Made by a program: the position numbers and the translations under genes
Source of the DNA: Tateyamaria omphalii
GTDB lineage: Bacteria > Pseudomonadota > Alphaproteobacteria > Rhodobacterales > Rhodobacteraceae
Length of the DNA stretch: 64,000 bases
Direction: 5' to 3'
Assembly (NCBI RefSeq): GCF_001969365.1
Contig: NZ_CP019312.1
Coordinates: 1,054,001-1,118,000, forward strand
The notes under the pieces: model-generated
What the model was told of the DNA's origin: nothing
The model's input: the letters and a program-made list of their open reading frames with translations, nothing else
Databases searched by the model: none
Shown here: positions 1-7,999 of the stretch, piece after piece
How positions within the stretch are numbered: the stretch's first letter is position 1
Layout of the letters: every line of letters begins with the position of its first letter

Positions 1-864
1 TTGCTGTTGTCGGGCAATGCCTATGTCGAGGCGGTAGCGGGTGAGAGCGGGGCGCCGCTGGAGCTGCATGTGTTGCGGTCGGATCGGATGTCTGTCGTGC
101 CGGGGTCGGATGGGTGGCCTGTGGCCTATGAGTATGCTGTCGGTGGTGCCAAGCATCGCTTTGATGCGGGCGGTGCGGTGAGCCCGATCTGTCATATCAA
201 ATCGTTTCATCCGCAGGATGATCATTACGGGTTTTCGCCCATGCAGGCGGCGGCGATGGCGCTGGATGTCCATACGGCGGCGTCGCGGTGGTCGAAGTCT
301 TTGCTGGACAATGCGGCGCGTCCTTCGGGGGCGATTGTATATCGCGGATCTGATGGGCAGTCGCAGCTGTCGGGAGATCAGTACGAGCGCTTGGTGAGTG
401 AGATCGAGACCAACCATTCGGGCGCACGGAATGCGGGGCGGCCGATGCTGCTTGAGGGTGGTCTGGATTGGAAGCCGATGGGCTTTTCGCCCTCCGACAT
501 GGAGTTTCAGAAGACTAAGGAGGCCGCAGCGCGTGAGATCGCGCTGGCCTTTGGGGTGCCGCCGATGCTGCTGGGCATTCAGGGGGATGCCACTTACGCC
601 AATTATCAGGAGGCGAACCGTGCGTTTTATCGGTTGACGGTGCTGCCGTTGGCGACGCGGGTCGCTGCCGCCTTGGCCGAGTGGTTGGGGGCGCATACGG
701 GCGAGGACGTGGTGTTGGCGCCGGATCTGGATCAGGTGCCGGCCTTGTCCGCTGAGCGGGATGCGCAGTGGGCACGGGTGGCGGCGGCCGATTTCCTGAG
801 CGTTGCCGAGAAGCGCCGGTTGCTGGGCTTGCCTGCGGTGGCCGAGGACGGTGCGGATGAATGA
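1..864 (+). CDS. GTA portal protein (HK97 family), 5' truncated
   Basis: The C-terminal 287 residues of an HK97-type portal protein, which forms the dodecameric ring through which DNA enters the capsid. The frame is open to base 1, and the family is usually near 390 residues, so the true start lies upstream of the window; the TTG at base 1 should not be read as a start. The long region ending in PSDMEFQKTKEAAAREIALAFGVPP is typical of the family. It is the first gene seen of the GTA structural operon (g3 in the Rhodobacter capsulatus numbering). Its stop overlaps the start of the next gene. Confidence 0.9.
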   Translation: MLLSGNAYVEAVAGESGAPLELHVLRSDRMSVVPGSDGWPVAYEYAVGGAKHRFDAGGAVSPICHIKSFHPQDDHYGFSPMQAAAMALDVHTAASRWSKSLLDNAARPSGAIVYRGSDGQSQLSGDQYERLVSEIETNHSGARNAGRPMLLEGGLDWKPMGFSPSDMEFQKTKEAAAREIALAFGVPPMLLGIQGDATYANYQEANRAFYRLTVLPLATRVAAALAEWLGAHTGEDVVLAPDLDQVPALSAERDAQWARVAAADFLSVAEKRRLLGLPAVAEDGADE

Positions 865-1084
865 CGCCAAGCTGTGGGAAAAGTTCGCCTGTGGGCCGGG
901 CCTGAAGCTGGAGGCGCATGAGCGGCTGACCGAGGTGCATTTTGCCAATATCTTGGACCGTTTGGCGCGGCTCGAGACGTTGATGGAGCGGCTGGAGAAG
1001 CGGTTGTGGCTGACCGTTTACGGCGTTGTGGCCGTTGTTTTGGCGACCGGGTTTCAGTCGATCATGGCGGCGATACCCCAGTGA
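857..1084 (+). CDS. GTA head formation protein, g3.5-like
   Basis: A 75-residue protein lying between portal and protease, the position of g3.5 (the RCAP_rcc01685 family) in Rhodobacter capsulatus. The ATG at 857 overlaps the portal stop by eight bases, which supports translational coupling and decides the start. Residues 30-50 are charged and helical (LDRLARLETLMERLEKR), followed by a hydrophobic segment at about 52-68. The molecular role is not clear from sequence. The assignment rests on position, size and the coil-plus-membrane layout. Confidence 0.75.
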   Translation: MNDAKLWEKFACGPGLKLEAHERLTEVHFANILDRLARLETLMERLEKRLWLTVYGVVAVVLATGFQSIMAAIPQ

Positions 1085-1101
1085 ATATGAGGAGTGAGCG
1101 G

Positions 1102-1665
1102 ATGCAGGTGGAAACCGGTCTGGAGACGAAATTTGCGCGCTTTGGCGAGGGTGTCGAAGTGCAGGACGGGACGGTCATCGAGGGCTATGCCAGCCTGTTC
1201 GGGGCCTGTGACCAGGGTGGCGATGTGGTGACGAAGGGGGCCTATGCGGCGTCCCTGAAGGCCATTGCTGCCGAGGGTCGCAATGTAAAGATGCTGTGGC
1301 AGCACGATCCGGCCCATCCCATCGGCGTGTGGGATGAGGTGCGGGAGGATGCCAAGGGGCTTTGGGTGAAGGGCCGGTTGCTGCCGTCCATTGCCAAGGG
1401 TCGCGAGGCGGCGGAGTTGATCGGGGCGGGGGCCATTGATGGGCTGTCCATCGGCTACCGCACCGTGAAGGCCACGAAGAATGACAAGGGCCAGCGGCTC
1501 TTGACCGAACTGGAGCTTTGGGAGGTGTCTTTGGTCACGTTCCCGATGCTGCCCAGTGCGCGGGTGGCGGCCAAGGCCGAAGAGATGTCTTCGGATCAGG
1601 ACGCCCATCTGCGCGACATGGCGGCGGCCCTGCGGGCTGCGCGCGCGGAGTTGGCAACGCGCTGA
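1102..1665 (+). CDS. GTA prohead protease (HK97 family)
   Basis: A prohead maturation protease of 187 residues that trims the capsid protein during head assembly. The family core is visible: VIEGYASLFGACDQGGDVV near the N-terminus, a histidine in the MLWQHDPAHPIG stretch, and a serine in GLSIGY, consistent with the Ser-His arrangement of the HK97 protease family. Alternative starts exist at GTG 1081 and ATG 1087. I chose ATG 1102 because AGGAG (1090-1094) sits seven bases upstream. It corresponds to GTA g4 and precedes the capsid gene. Confidence 0.9.
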   Translation: MQVETGLETKFARFGEGVEVQDGTVIEGYASLFGACDQGGDVVTKGAYAASLKAIAAEGRNVKMLWQHDPAHPIGVWDEVREDAKGLWVKGRLLPSIAKGREAAELIGAGAIDGLSIGYRTVKATKNDKGQRLLTELELWEVSLVTFPMLPSARVAAKAEEMSSDQDAHLRDMAAALRAARAELATR

Positions 1666-1705
1666 CGCGCAGCGCCGTTTCACACCAACCATCAAGGACA
1701 TGCTG

Positions 1706-2884
1706 ATGAGCAAGACCGAGATCAAGGCTCGGGCCGGGGAAGGTTTGTCCCCAGCCCAGGACATTGCCGAGGCCATGAATAGTTTCGTCAATGAACTGAA
1801 AGGCTTCAAGGCCGACATTCAAACCAAACTTCAACAAACGGAAGAGCGACTGACCATGCTGGATCGGAAAAACATGACTGCGGCGCGCACCCCTCTGGCT
1901 GGTGCGGTTGAAACGGGTGCCCCCCATCAGAAGGCGTTCAATGCCTATCTGCGGTCGGGCGAAGATGATGGCCTGCGGGGCCTGGAGCTGGAGGGCAAGT
2001 CGCTGTCCACGGCTGTGAATTCGGATGGCGGTTACCTCGTCGATCCGGCGACATCGGAATCAGTGAAATCGGTGCTGAACGCGACCGCGTCGATCCGTTC
2101 CATCGCGTCGGTGGTGAATGTCGAGGCGACATCCTATGACGTACTGGTCGACCACACCGATGTGGGCGCAGGCTGGGCGACAGAGACCGCCACGCAGGCC
2201 GAGACCGACACCCCCACGATCGACCGCATCACCATCCCGCTGCACGAGCTGTCGGCCCTGCCGAAAGCCTCGCAGCGTCTGCTGGATGACAGCGCGTTCG
2301 ACATTGAAGGTTGGCTGGCGGGTCGCATTGCCGACAAGTTCGCCCGTGCCGAGGCGGCGGCGTTCATCAACGGTGATGGCATCGACAAGCCCAAGGGTTT
2401 CCTGACCCATACGACGGTCGACAATGACGTCTGGGCCTGGGGCAACCTCGGTTATGTGCCCACCGGTGTGGACGGTGACGTGACTGCCGAGGCCATCATC
2501 GACGTCGTCTATGCGCTGGGTGCCGAGTACCGCGCCAACGCGACCTTTGTCATGAATTCGAAGACGGCTGGTCTGGTGCGCAAGCTGAAGGACAATGACG
2601 GTCGTTTCCTGTGGTCGGACGGTCTGGCCGCTGGTCAGCCCGCAACGTTGATGGGCTACCCGGTGCTGATCGCCGAAGACATGCCTGATGCTGGCAACGG
2701 CGCAGACGCCATTGCCTTTGGTGACTTCAACGCAGGCTACACCGTGGCCGAGCGCCCCGATCTGCGTGTGCTGCGTGATCCCTTCAGCGCGAAACCCCAC
2801 GTCCTGTTCTATGCCACCAAGCGCGTGGGCGGTGACGTGAGCGACTTTGCCGCGATCAAACTGCTGAAATTCGCAACCGCCTAA
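1706..2884 (+). CDS. GTA major capsid protein (HK97 fold)
   Basis: A 392-residue HK97-family major capsid protein, the usual size for GTA g5. The first roughly 110 residues are a charged helical region (ELKGFKADIQTKLQQTEERLTMLDRKN), the delta/scaffold domain that the protease removes. The fold proper follows from about residue 115. The start at ATG 1706 is preferred over ATG 1700 because AAGGA lies seven bases upstream of it. It is followed by an unusually long 160-base gap for this operon, which contains strong inverted repeats (separate entry). Confidence 0.93.
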   Translation: MSKTEIKARAGEGLSPAQDIAEAMNSFVNELKGFKADIQTKLQQTEERLTMLDRKNMTAARTPLAGAVETGAPHQKAFNAYLRSGEDDGLRGLELEGKSLSTAVNSDGGYLVDPATSESVKSVLNATASIRSIASVVNVEATSYDVLVDHTDVGAGWATETATQAETDTPTIDRITIPLHELSALPKASQRLLDDSAFDIEGWLAGRIADKFARAEAAAFINGDGIDKPKGFLTHTTVDNDVWAWGNLGYVPTGVDGDVTAEAIIDVVYALGAEYRANATFVMNSKTAGLVRKLKDNDGRFLWSDGLAAGQPATLMGYPVLIAEDMPDAGNGADAIAFGDFNAGYTVAERPDLRVLRDPFSAKPHVLFYATKRVGGDVSDFAAIKLLKFATA

Positions 2885-2900
2885 GGGCAGTTGTGGATGG

Positions 2901-3003
2901 CCGGGGGTGGGTGACTGCCCCCGGTTCCGGGCGCGCGCTGAATTGCGCCGTGTTGTCTAGCTGCTCCCCTCCGTCCGAGCAACGCGGACTGGCGCGCGCC
3001 CGG
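2901..3003 (+). promoter_or_regulatory. Structured spacer after the capsid gene
   Basis: Two nested inverted-repeat elements follow the capsid stop. A short hairpin has 7-base arms (ccggggg at 2901-2907, cccccgg at 2918-2924). A longer pairing has 12-base perfect arms (ccgggcgcgcgc at 2927-2938, gcgcgcgcccgg at 2992-3003) with a 53-base loop. There is no T-run, so a simple intrinsic terminator is unlikely. The arms are read directly; an attenuator or mRNA-stability role that sets capsid stoichiometry is inferred. Confidence 0.5.
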
Positions 3004-3044
3004 GCCTTTGGAGCCGAGGGGCAGACTTTTCCTGGAGATGTTCC

Positions 3045-3641
3045 ATGATGTTGAACGAGGTGACCACGGTGCCCGATGGCGCGCTGCCGGTCGAAGAATT
3101 CAAGGCGCATCTGCGTCTGGGCAGTGGCTTTGGCAATGACAGTGTGCAGGATGCTGTGTTGATCAGCTTTCTGCGCGCGGCTGTGACGGCAATTGAGGCG
3201 CGGACCGGCAAGGTGCTGATCGCGCGTGACTTTGTGCTGTCAGTGACGTCGCTGGCCGCATGGGATGCGGTTGCTTTGCCGGTGGCCCCTGTTGTTGCCG
3301 TCCATTCGGTGGCGCTGGTGGACCGTGCCGGGGTCGAAACGCCGGTGCCCGGCGACGCCCATTGGTTGGAGCGTGACATGCATCGTCCGCGTGTGCGGTC
3401 CGTTGGCGTGTCATTGCCGACCATTCCGGCGGCGGGTGCGCTGACCGTGTCCTTTTCCGCAGGATACAGTGCCGTTTGGTCCGAGGTTCCTGCAGATCTG
3501 GCTCAGGCCGTGATGTTGTTGGCTGCGCATTATTACGAGTTCAGGAACGAGACCAGCCTGAGCGAGGGGTGCATGCCCTTTGGCGTGACCAGCCTGATTG
3601 AGCGGTACAAGCCCATTCGTCTGGGCGGGGGTGTCCGGTGA
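3045..3641 (+). CDS. GTA head-tail adaptor (phiE125 gp8 family)
   Basis: A 198-residue head-tail connector matching the phiE125 gp8-like family and GTA g6, the adaptor ring below the portal. Seen in the sequence: an N-terminal VEEFKAHLRLGSG segment and a helical stretch SFLRAAVTAIEARTGK, both typical of connector proteins, and a C-terminal helix with AAHYYEFRNETSL. GGAG sits seven bases before ATG 3045. The 3' end overlaps the next gene through a GTGA junction. Confidence 0.88.
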   Translation: MMLNEVTTVPDGALPVEEFKAHLRLGSGFGNDSVQDAVLISFLRAAVTAIEARTGKVLIARDFVLSVTSLAAWDAVALPVAPVVAVHSVALVDRAGVETPVPGDAHWLERDMHRPRVRSVGVSLPTIPAAGALTVSFSAGYSAVWSEVPADLAQAVMLLAAHYYEFRNETSLSEGCMPFGVTSLIERYKPIRLGGGVR

Positions 3642-3976
3642 AGGCGCCGCGCCTGAACCGGCGCCTGACCCTTGAGAGCCCGGCCCGCGTGTCCGATGGG
3701 GCCGGGGGGTATACCGAAAGCTGGACGCCTATGGGCGTTCTGTGGGCCGAGCTGACCGCAAGGACGGGGCGCGAGACTCTCGCGGCGGGGGCTGCCGTGT
3801 CTGCGGTGCCCTATGCCGTTGTCGTGCGCGGTGCCCCAGTGGGCCACCCTGAGCGGCCTGTGCCCGAGCAGCGGTTTCGGGACGGCAACCGCCTGTTCCA
3901 TGTGCGGAGTGTGGCGGAGCGTGATCCGGAGGGCCGGTATCTGGTCTGCATGGCTGACGAGGAGATCGCGATATGA
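3638..3976 (+). CDS. GTA head-closure/stopper protein (head-tail adaptor family)
   Basis: A 112-residue member of the phage head-tail joining family, corresponding to GTA g7, the stopper between adaptor and tail. The typical opening LNRRLTLESPARVSDGAGGYTESW and the WAELTARTGRE strand are present. It probably starts at GTG 3638, which overlaps the preceding stop by four bases, and ends in an ATGA overlap with the next gene. Coupling on both sides supports equimolar production. Confidence 0.88.
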   Translation: MKAPRLNRRLTLESPARVSDGAGGYTESWTPMGVLWAELTARTGRETLAAGAAVSAVPYAVVVRGAPVGHPERPVPEQRFRDGNRLFHVRSVAERDPEGRYLVCMADEEIAI

Positions 3977-4383
3977 GTTACGCCGTTTCCGCAGCGCTTC
4001 AGAGCGCTGTCTTTGCTGCTGTGGCCTCAGACATCGCCGTCAGCGATGCGGTGGGTGATGCCGTGTATGACGCGCTGCCCAGCGGTGCCGTGCCCAGCAT
4101 ATATGTCAGCATCGGTCCCGAGACCGTGCGTGCCGCCGACGACAAGACCGGCGACGGGGCAGAGCACCGATTTGTCGTGTCTGTCGTGACCGAGGTGCCT
4201 GGGTTTTTTGCCGCCAAGGAAGTCGCGGGTCATGTGTGCGACGTGCTGCATGACGCCGACCTTTCGCTGGACCGGGGGCGTCTGGTGTCGCTGCGTTTTG
4301 ATCGTGCCCGTGCCGTCAAGATCGACAAGGGCACGGGCCGCCGCATCGACCTGACGTTCCGCGCGCGGACCGAAGACAACTAA
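3973..4383 (+). CDS. GTA tail terminator (DUF3168)
   Basis: A 136-residue DUF3168 protein corresponding to GTA g8, the ring that caps the tail tube and joins it to the head. Features visible are the N-terminal helix AVSAALQSAVFAAVASD, the VSIGPETVRAADDK segment and the C-terminal LTFRARTED strand usual in the family. The start overlaps the previous stop (ATGA). A 26-base gap follows, holding a ribosome-binding site for the tail tube gene, which needs higher expression. Confidence 0.87.
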   Translation: MSYAVSAALQSAVFAAVASDIAVSDAVGDAVYDALPSGAVPSIYVSIGPETVRAADDKTGDGAEHRFVVSVVTEVPGFFAAKEVAGHVCDVLHDADLSLDRGRLVSLRFDRARAVKIDKGTGRRIDLTFRARTEDN

Positions 4384-4409
4384 CCAACCACATTGAATGG
4401 AGAAAACCC

Positions 4410-4829
4410 ATGGGTGCTCAGAACGGAAAGGACCTGCTGCTGAAGGTCGACATGACCTCGGACGGGCAGTTCGAAACCATCGCGGGTCTGCGGGCCACGC
4501 GTGTCAGTTTTAACGCCGAGAGCGTGGACGTCACGAGTCTGGAAAGTCAGGGCGGGTGGCGTGAACTGCTGGCCGGGGCCGGTGTGCGGTCGGCCAGCAT
4601 CACGGGCGCGGGTGTGTTCAAGGATGAGGGCACAGACGAGCGGGCGCGCCAGATCTTTTTCGACGGCGAGACGCCGAACTTTCAGGTGATCATTCCCGAT
4701 TTTGGCATTGTCGAGGGCCCGTTCCAGGTCACGTCGCTGGAGTATTCCGGCAGCCACAATGGCGAGGCCACCTATGAGGTGTCGCTGGCGTCAGCCGGTG
4801 CGCTTGTGTTCACGGCGCTTGTGGCCTGA
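4410..4829 (+). CDS. GTA major tail (tube) protein, TP901-1 family
   Basis: A 139-residue phage major tail protein of the TP901-1 type, GTA g9, which polymerises into the tail tube. The opening GAQNGKDLLLKVDM and the segments VDVTSLESQGGWRELLAGAG and GEATYEVSLASAGALVF are characteristic. GGAGA lies about ten bases upstream of ATG 4410. The stop codon shares one base with the start of the next gene. Confidence 0.9.
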   Translation: MGAQNGKDLLLKVDMTSDGQFETIAGLRATRVSFNAESVDVTSLESQGGWRELLAGAGVRSASITGAGVFKDEGTDERARQIFFDGETPNFQVIIPDFGIVEGPFQVTSLEYSGSHNGEATYEVSLASAGALVFTALVA

Positions 4830-5146
4830 TGACCAATCCGTGGAGGGGAGAGGTCCCGCTGGTGATCGACGGGCACCCGGAGGTCATGCGTTTGACGCTT
4901 GGTGCGCTGGCCGGGCTTGAGGCCGCGTTGGCTGAGCCGTCGCTGGTGGCGCTGGTCGAGCGGTTTGAACAGGGCCGGTTTTCCAGTGCGGATGTTCTGG
5001 CGGTGCTGAAGGCGGGTTTGGTCGGGGGCGGGTCCAGCTTTGATCCTGTCGCCTTGGACCATGCCGAGATCGCGGGCGGCCCGATGGGGGCGGCCCGTGC
5101 CGCTGCCGAGCTGATCGCCCGCGCGTTCGTGGTGCCGGAGGCATGA
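4829..5146 (+). CDS. GTA tail assembly chaperone gp10 family
   Basis: A 105-residue protein of the GTA gp10 family. By position between tube and tape measure it resembles the phage tail assembly chaperones. Visible are the opening EVPLVIDGHPEVMRLTLGALAGLEAAL and a helical middle. It shares one base with the upstream stop and overlaps the following small gene by ATGA. Lambda-like phages make the second chaperone by frameshifting; here two separate genes do the job. Confidence 0.82.
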   Translation: MTNPWRGEVPLVIDGHPEVMRLTLGALAGLEAALAEPSLVALVERFEQGRFSSADVLAVLKAGLVGGGSSFDPVALDHAEIAGGPMGAARAAAELIARAFVVPEA

Positions 5147-5304
5147 CCAAGACACTGGACTGGCCCGCGCTGATGCGGGCCGGCATGCAGGGGCTGCGCC
5201 TGACGCCTGACGCGTTCTGGGCGCTGACCCCCGCCGAATTGCAGATGATGCTGGGCACGCCCGGTCAGGCCGCACCGCTGCTGAGCGGGGGCTGGACGCG
5301 CTGA
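5143..5304 (+). CDS. GTA small tail assembly chaperone, g10.1 (TIGR02216-like)
   Basis: A 53-residue protein read directly from the DNA. It begins MTKTLDWPALMRAGMQGLRL and has a LTPAELQMMLG motif, both typical of the small rcc01693/TIGR02216 family found between gp10 and the tape measure in GTAs. The ATG overlaps the gp10 stop (ATGA). It ends 40 bases before the tape measure gene. Easily missed because of its length. By position it probably acts with gp10 as a tail chaperone. Confidence 0.8.
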   Translation: MTKTLDWPALMRAGMQGLRLTPDAFWALTPAELQMMLGTPGQAAPLLSGGWTR

Positions 5305-5344
5305 TGGCCGCCTGGCCGGACGAAAAGTCGGAAGGGGACCGCGG

Positions 5345-6010
5345 ATGAGCGATTACAACGACGAGATCGAGAACCTCGAAGAGAACACGGACGGGTTGCG
5401 ACAGACGCTGGATGCGACCTCGGCCATGGTGACGGGGTTTGATGGCGAATTGCGCCGGATGCGCGAGAGCCTGGCCGCGACGAACAAGGATGTGGCGACG
5501 CTGGAAAAGGGGCTGTCGCGCGGTTTGCGCAAGGCCTTTGACGGGCTGGTCTTTGACGGGATGAGCCTGTCGGATGCGCTTGATGGCCTCGCCAATTCGA
5601 TGATCAACGCAACGTACAATGCCGCGATGAAGCCGGTCACCGACCATGTCGGCGGTTTGTTGGCGACGGGCGCGAGCAACATTTTTGAAAGCATCCTGCC
5701 CTTTGCGGATGGGGCGCCGTTCAGCCAGGGGCGCGTGATGCCCTTTGCATCGGGCGGTGTGGTCAGTTCGGCCACGCCCTTTGGCATGCGTGGCGGGATG
5801 GGTGTGATGGGTGAGGCGGGCCCCGAGGCGATCATGCCGCTGGCCCGCGGACCCGATGGAAAACTGGGTGTTCGCGGTGGCGGCACGCAAAGCGGTCCGA
5901 CCGTGGTGATGAACATCACCACGCCGGACGTGCAGGGATTTGCCCGGTCGCAGAACCAGATCGCGGCACAGATGAACCGCGCGCTGAGTCGCGCCAACCG
6001 CAACCGTTAA
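5345..6010 (+). CDS. GTA tail tape measure protein
   Basis: A 221-residue tape measure protein (GTA g11), far shorter than in most siphophages, as expected for the short GTA tail. The N-terminal 60 residues form a coiled coil (DEIENLEENTDGLRQTLD). A low-complexity Gly/Ala-rich centre follows, with the motif PFASGGVVSSATPFGMRGG and then GVMGEAGPEAIMPLARGPDG, typical of tape measure C-termini. GGGGAC lies five bases before ATG 5345. An ATG at 5304 opens only a 14-codon frame ending at this start. Confidence 0.85.
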   Translation: MSDYNDEIENLEENTDGLRQTLDATSAMVTGFDGELRRMRESLAATNKDVATLEKGLSRGLRKAFDGLVFDGMSLSDALDGLANSMINATYNAAMKPVTDHVGGLLATGASNIFESILPFADGAPFSQGRVMPFASGGVVSSATPFGMRGGMGVMGEAGPEAIMPLARGPDGKLGVRGGGTQSGPTVVMNITTPDVQGFARSQNQIAAQMNRALSRANRNR

Positions 6011-6033
6011 GGAACTGAAGGGGAGCCAACGCC

Positions 6034-6666
6034 ATGAATTTTCACGAGGTAAGATTTCCCGCGTCGCTGAGCTTTGGCTCTGTTGGCGGGCCGGAGCGTC
6101 GCACAGAGGTTGTGACCCTTGCCAACGGGTATGAAGAGCGCAACACGCCCTGGGCGCATTCGCGTCGCCGCTATGACGCCGGGCTGGGCATGCGGTCGCT
6201 GGACGATGTCGAGACGCTGATCGCGTTTTTCGAAGCTCGCATGGGCCAGATGTATGGGTTCCGGTGGAAGGACTGGGCAGACTTCAAATCCGGTTCTGCC
6301 AGCGTTGATCCGGACTTTCTGGACCAGACCATTGCCACTGGTGACGGTGTTCAGGCTGTCTTTCCCTTGGTGAAGACGTACCGTTCCGGTGGATTTTCCT
6401 ACGCACGACCGATCGCGAAGCCGGTCGCTGGTTCGGTGCGTGTAGGGCTGGGGCGGGACGAAATGCAGGAGGGCGTCGATTACGAAGTTGACCTTGCCAC
6501 CGGGTTGGTCACCTTCCAGCATCCGCCAGAGGAGAATGAAGAAATCACCGCCGGTTTCGAGTTCGATGTGCCCGTGCGTTTTGACACGGATCAGATCCAG
6601 ACATCGGTTGCAAGTTTTCAGGCCGGTACGGTTCCAAACGTGCCCATCATCGAGGTGCGTGTGTAA
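6034..6666 (+). CDS. GTA distal tail protein (DUF2460, g12)
   Basis: A 210-residue DUF2460/TIGR02217 protein, the distal tail ring of GTA. The family signature is clear: FHEVRFPASLSFGSVGGPER, a central FFEARMGQMYGFRWKDWADFKS, and a C-terminal FDVPVRFDTDQIQTS. It lies 23 bases after the tape measure and shares one base with the hub gene. From this gene onward base composition drops visibly below that of g3-g11. Confidence 0.9.
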   Translation: MNFHEVRFPASLSFGSVGGPERRTEVVTLANGYEERNTPWAHSRRRYDAGLGMRSLDDVETLIAFFEARMGQMYGFRWKDWADFKSGSASVDPDFLDQTIATGDGVQAVFPLVKTYRSGGFSYARPIAKPVAGSVRVGLGRDEMQEGVDYEVDLATGLVTFQHPPEENEEITAGFEFDVPVRFDTDQIQTSVASFQAGTVPNVPIIEVRV

Positions 6667-7553
6667 TGAGCGGGCAAAGCGACGCGTTTCTGGCCCATGC
6701 AGCGACAGGTATCACAACACTGTGCCGCGCCTGGGCGATTGTTCGGAAAGACGGCAAGACCTTTGGGTTTACGGACCACGACACTGAACTGACATTCGAT
6801 GACATCACGTTTCGGGCGGACACTGGTCTGTCCGCAGCGGCCTTGGCGCAGAGCACCGGCTTGAGCGTCGATAATACGGAAGCGCTGGGCGCACTTACGG
6901 ATGCCTCGGTGCGTGAAGATGAGATCGAGGCTGGCCGTTTCGACAATGCCGAAGTGCTTGCGTGGATGGTGAACTGGTCTGATCCCGATGTGCGATGGTT
7001 GCAGTTTCGCGGAACGATCGGGGAGTTGCGCCGCGCGGGCGGCGCGTTTCATGCAGAACTCCGGGGGCTTACGGAAGCACTTAACCGGCCGCTCGGGCGC
7101 ATTTACCAGAAGCCCTGTACTGCTGTCCTGGGTGACCGGTCATGTACCTTCGACCTCGACGTGCCGGGATACAGGTATGAGGGCGCTGCCGATCGTATCG
7201 TCAATGGGCGCGTCTTCGAATGGGATGATCTGGGCGGGTTTGAGCCGCAGTGGTTCATGCGCGGACGGCTTGACGTGGTGTCGGGTGCCGCAGGCGGACT
7301 TTGGGGCATGATCAAGCGTGACGTGTTCGAAGACGGTGTCCGCCGGATCGAGCTGTGGGAAGCGATACGCGGAGAGATCACTCCGGAGGACCAGATCCGC
7401 TTGACCGCCGGTTGCGACAAACGGTTTGAGACCTGCCGTTTGAAATTCAACAACCTGATCAACTTCCAGGGTTTCCCGGACCTGCCCAGTGATGACTGGA
7501 TGATGGCGTATCCGACCTCGGGCGGGTCGAATAGCGGAGGGAGCCTGAGATGA
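6666..7553 (+). CDS. GTA baseplate hub protein (DUF2163, g13)
   Basis: A 295-residue DUF2163/TIGR02218 protein, the tail-tip hub. The N-terminal half carries the FGFTDHDTELTFDD motif and the C-terminal half is the DUF2163_C region. Four cysteines in KPCTAVLGDRSC and AGCDKRFETC are spaced as in related hub proteins reported to hold an iron-sulfur cluster (lambda gpL type); that function is inferred here. One-base overlap upstream and ATGA overlap downstream. Confidence 0.88.
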   Translation: MSGQSDAFLAHAATGITTLCRAWAIVRKDGKTFGFTDHDTELTFDDITFRADTGLSAAALAQSTGLSVDNTEALGALTDASVREDEIEAGRFDNAEVLAWMVNWSDPDVRWLQFRGTIGELRRAGGAFHAELRGLTEALNRPLGRIYQKPCTAVLGDRSCTFDLDVPGYRYEGAADRIVNGRVFEWDDLGGFEPQWFMRGRLDVVSGAAGGLWGMIKRDVFEDGVRRIELWEAIRGEITPEDQIRLTAGCDKRFETCRLKFNNLINFQGFPDLPSDDWMMAYPTSGGSNSGGSLR

Positions 7554-7999
7554 CGCATCACGCTTTGTTGGTGGTTGAGGAAGCCCGCCGCTGGATCGGA
7601 ACCCCGTATGTCCACCAGATGGCGGTGCGCGGAGCAGGCACGGATTGCCTTGGTCTTGTGCGGGGTGTGTGGCGCGCTGTCATCGGGCAAGAGCCGGAGC
7701 GGCCCCCTGCTTACAGCATGGATTGGTCCGAGCCGCAGGGGCGGGAACTGCTTTGGGGTGCGGCGTTGCGCCATTTGGAACTCAAAGACCATGCTGCGCA
7801 CGCGCTGGGCGACGTGATCCTGTTTCGAATGCGCGATGGATCTGTCGCAAAGCATCTGGGTATTCAATCTGAGGTTGGAGATACGCCGCGCTTTGTGCAC
7901 GCGTATAGCGGGCATGGCGTTGTCGAAAGCCCGTTGAGTGCCCCCTGGGCTCGCCGCGTCGTGGCCCGTTTCCAGTTTCCTGATGGGGAGGCCAGCTGA
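7550..7999 (+). CDS. GTA NlpC/P60 cell-wall peptidase (g14)
   Basis: A 149-residue NlpC/P60-family peptidase (TIGR02219), expected to cut peptidoglycan cross-links during DNA delivery. The catalytic cysteine is Cys33 in GTDCLGLVRG and the histidine is His102 in AKHLGIQ; the GTPYVHQ opening also fits. The gene is coupled on both sides, ATGA upstream and one shared base downstream, and sits between hub and tip protein as in other GTAs. Confidence 0.9.
   Translation: MTHHALLVVEEARRWIGTPYVHQMAVRGAGTDCLGLVRGVWRAVIGQEPERPPAYSMDWSEPQGRELLWGAALRHLELKDHAAHALGDVILFRMRDGSVAKHLGIQSEVGDTPRFVHAYSGHGVVESPLSAPWARRVVARFQFPDGEAS

Noticed and set aside
5304..5348. 14-codon frame before the tape measure gene
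   Set aside because: Too short and explained by chance; the tape measure start has its own ribosome-binding site.
4772..5890. A 372-codon minus-strand frame under GTA genes
   Set aside because: Antisense to gp10, g10.1 and the tape measure genes, which are tightly coupled and family-typical.
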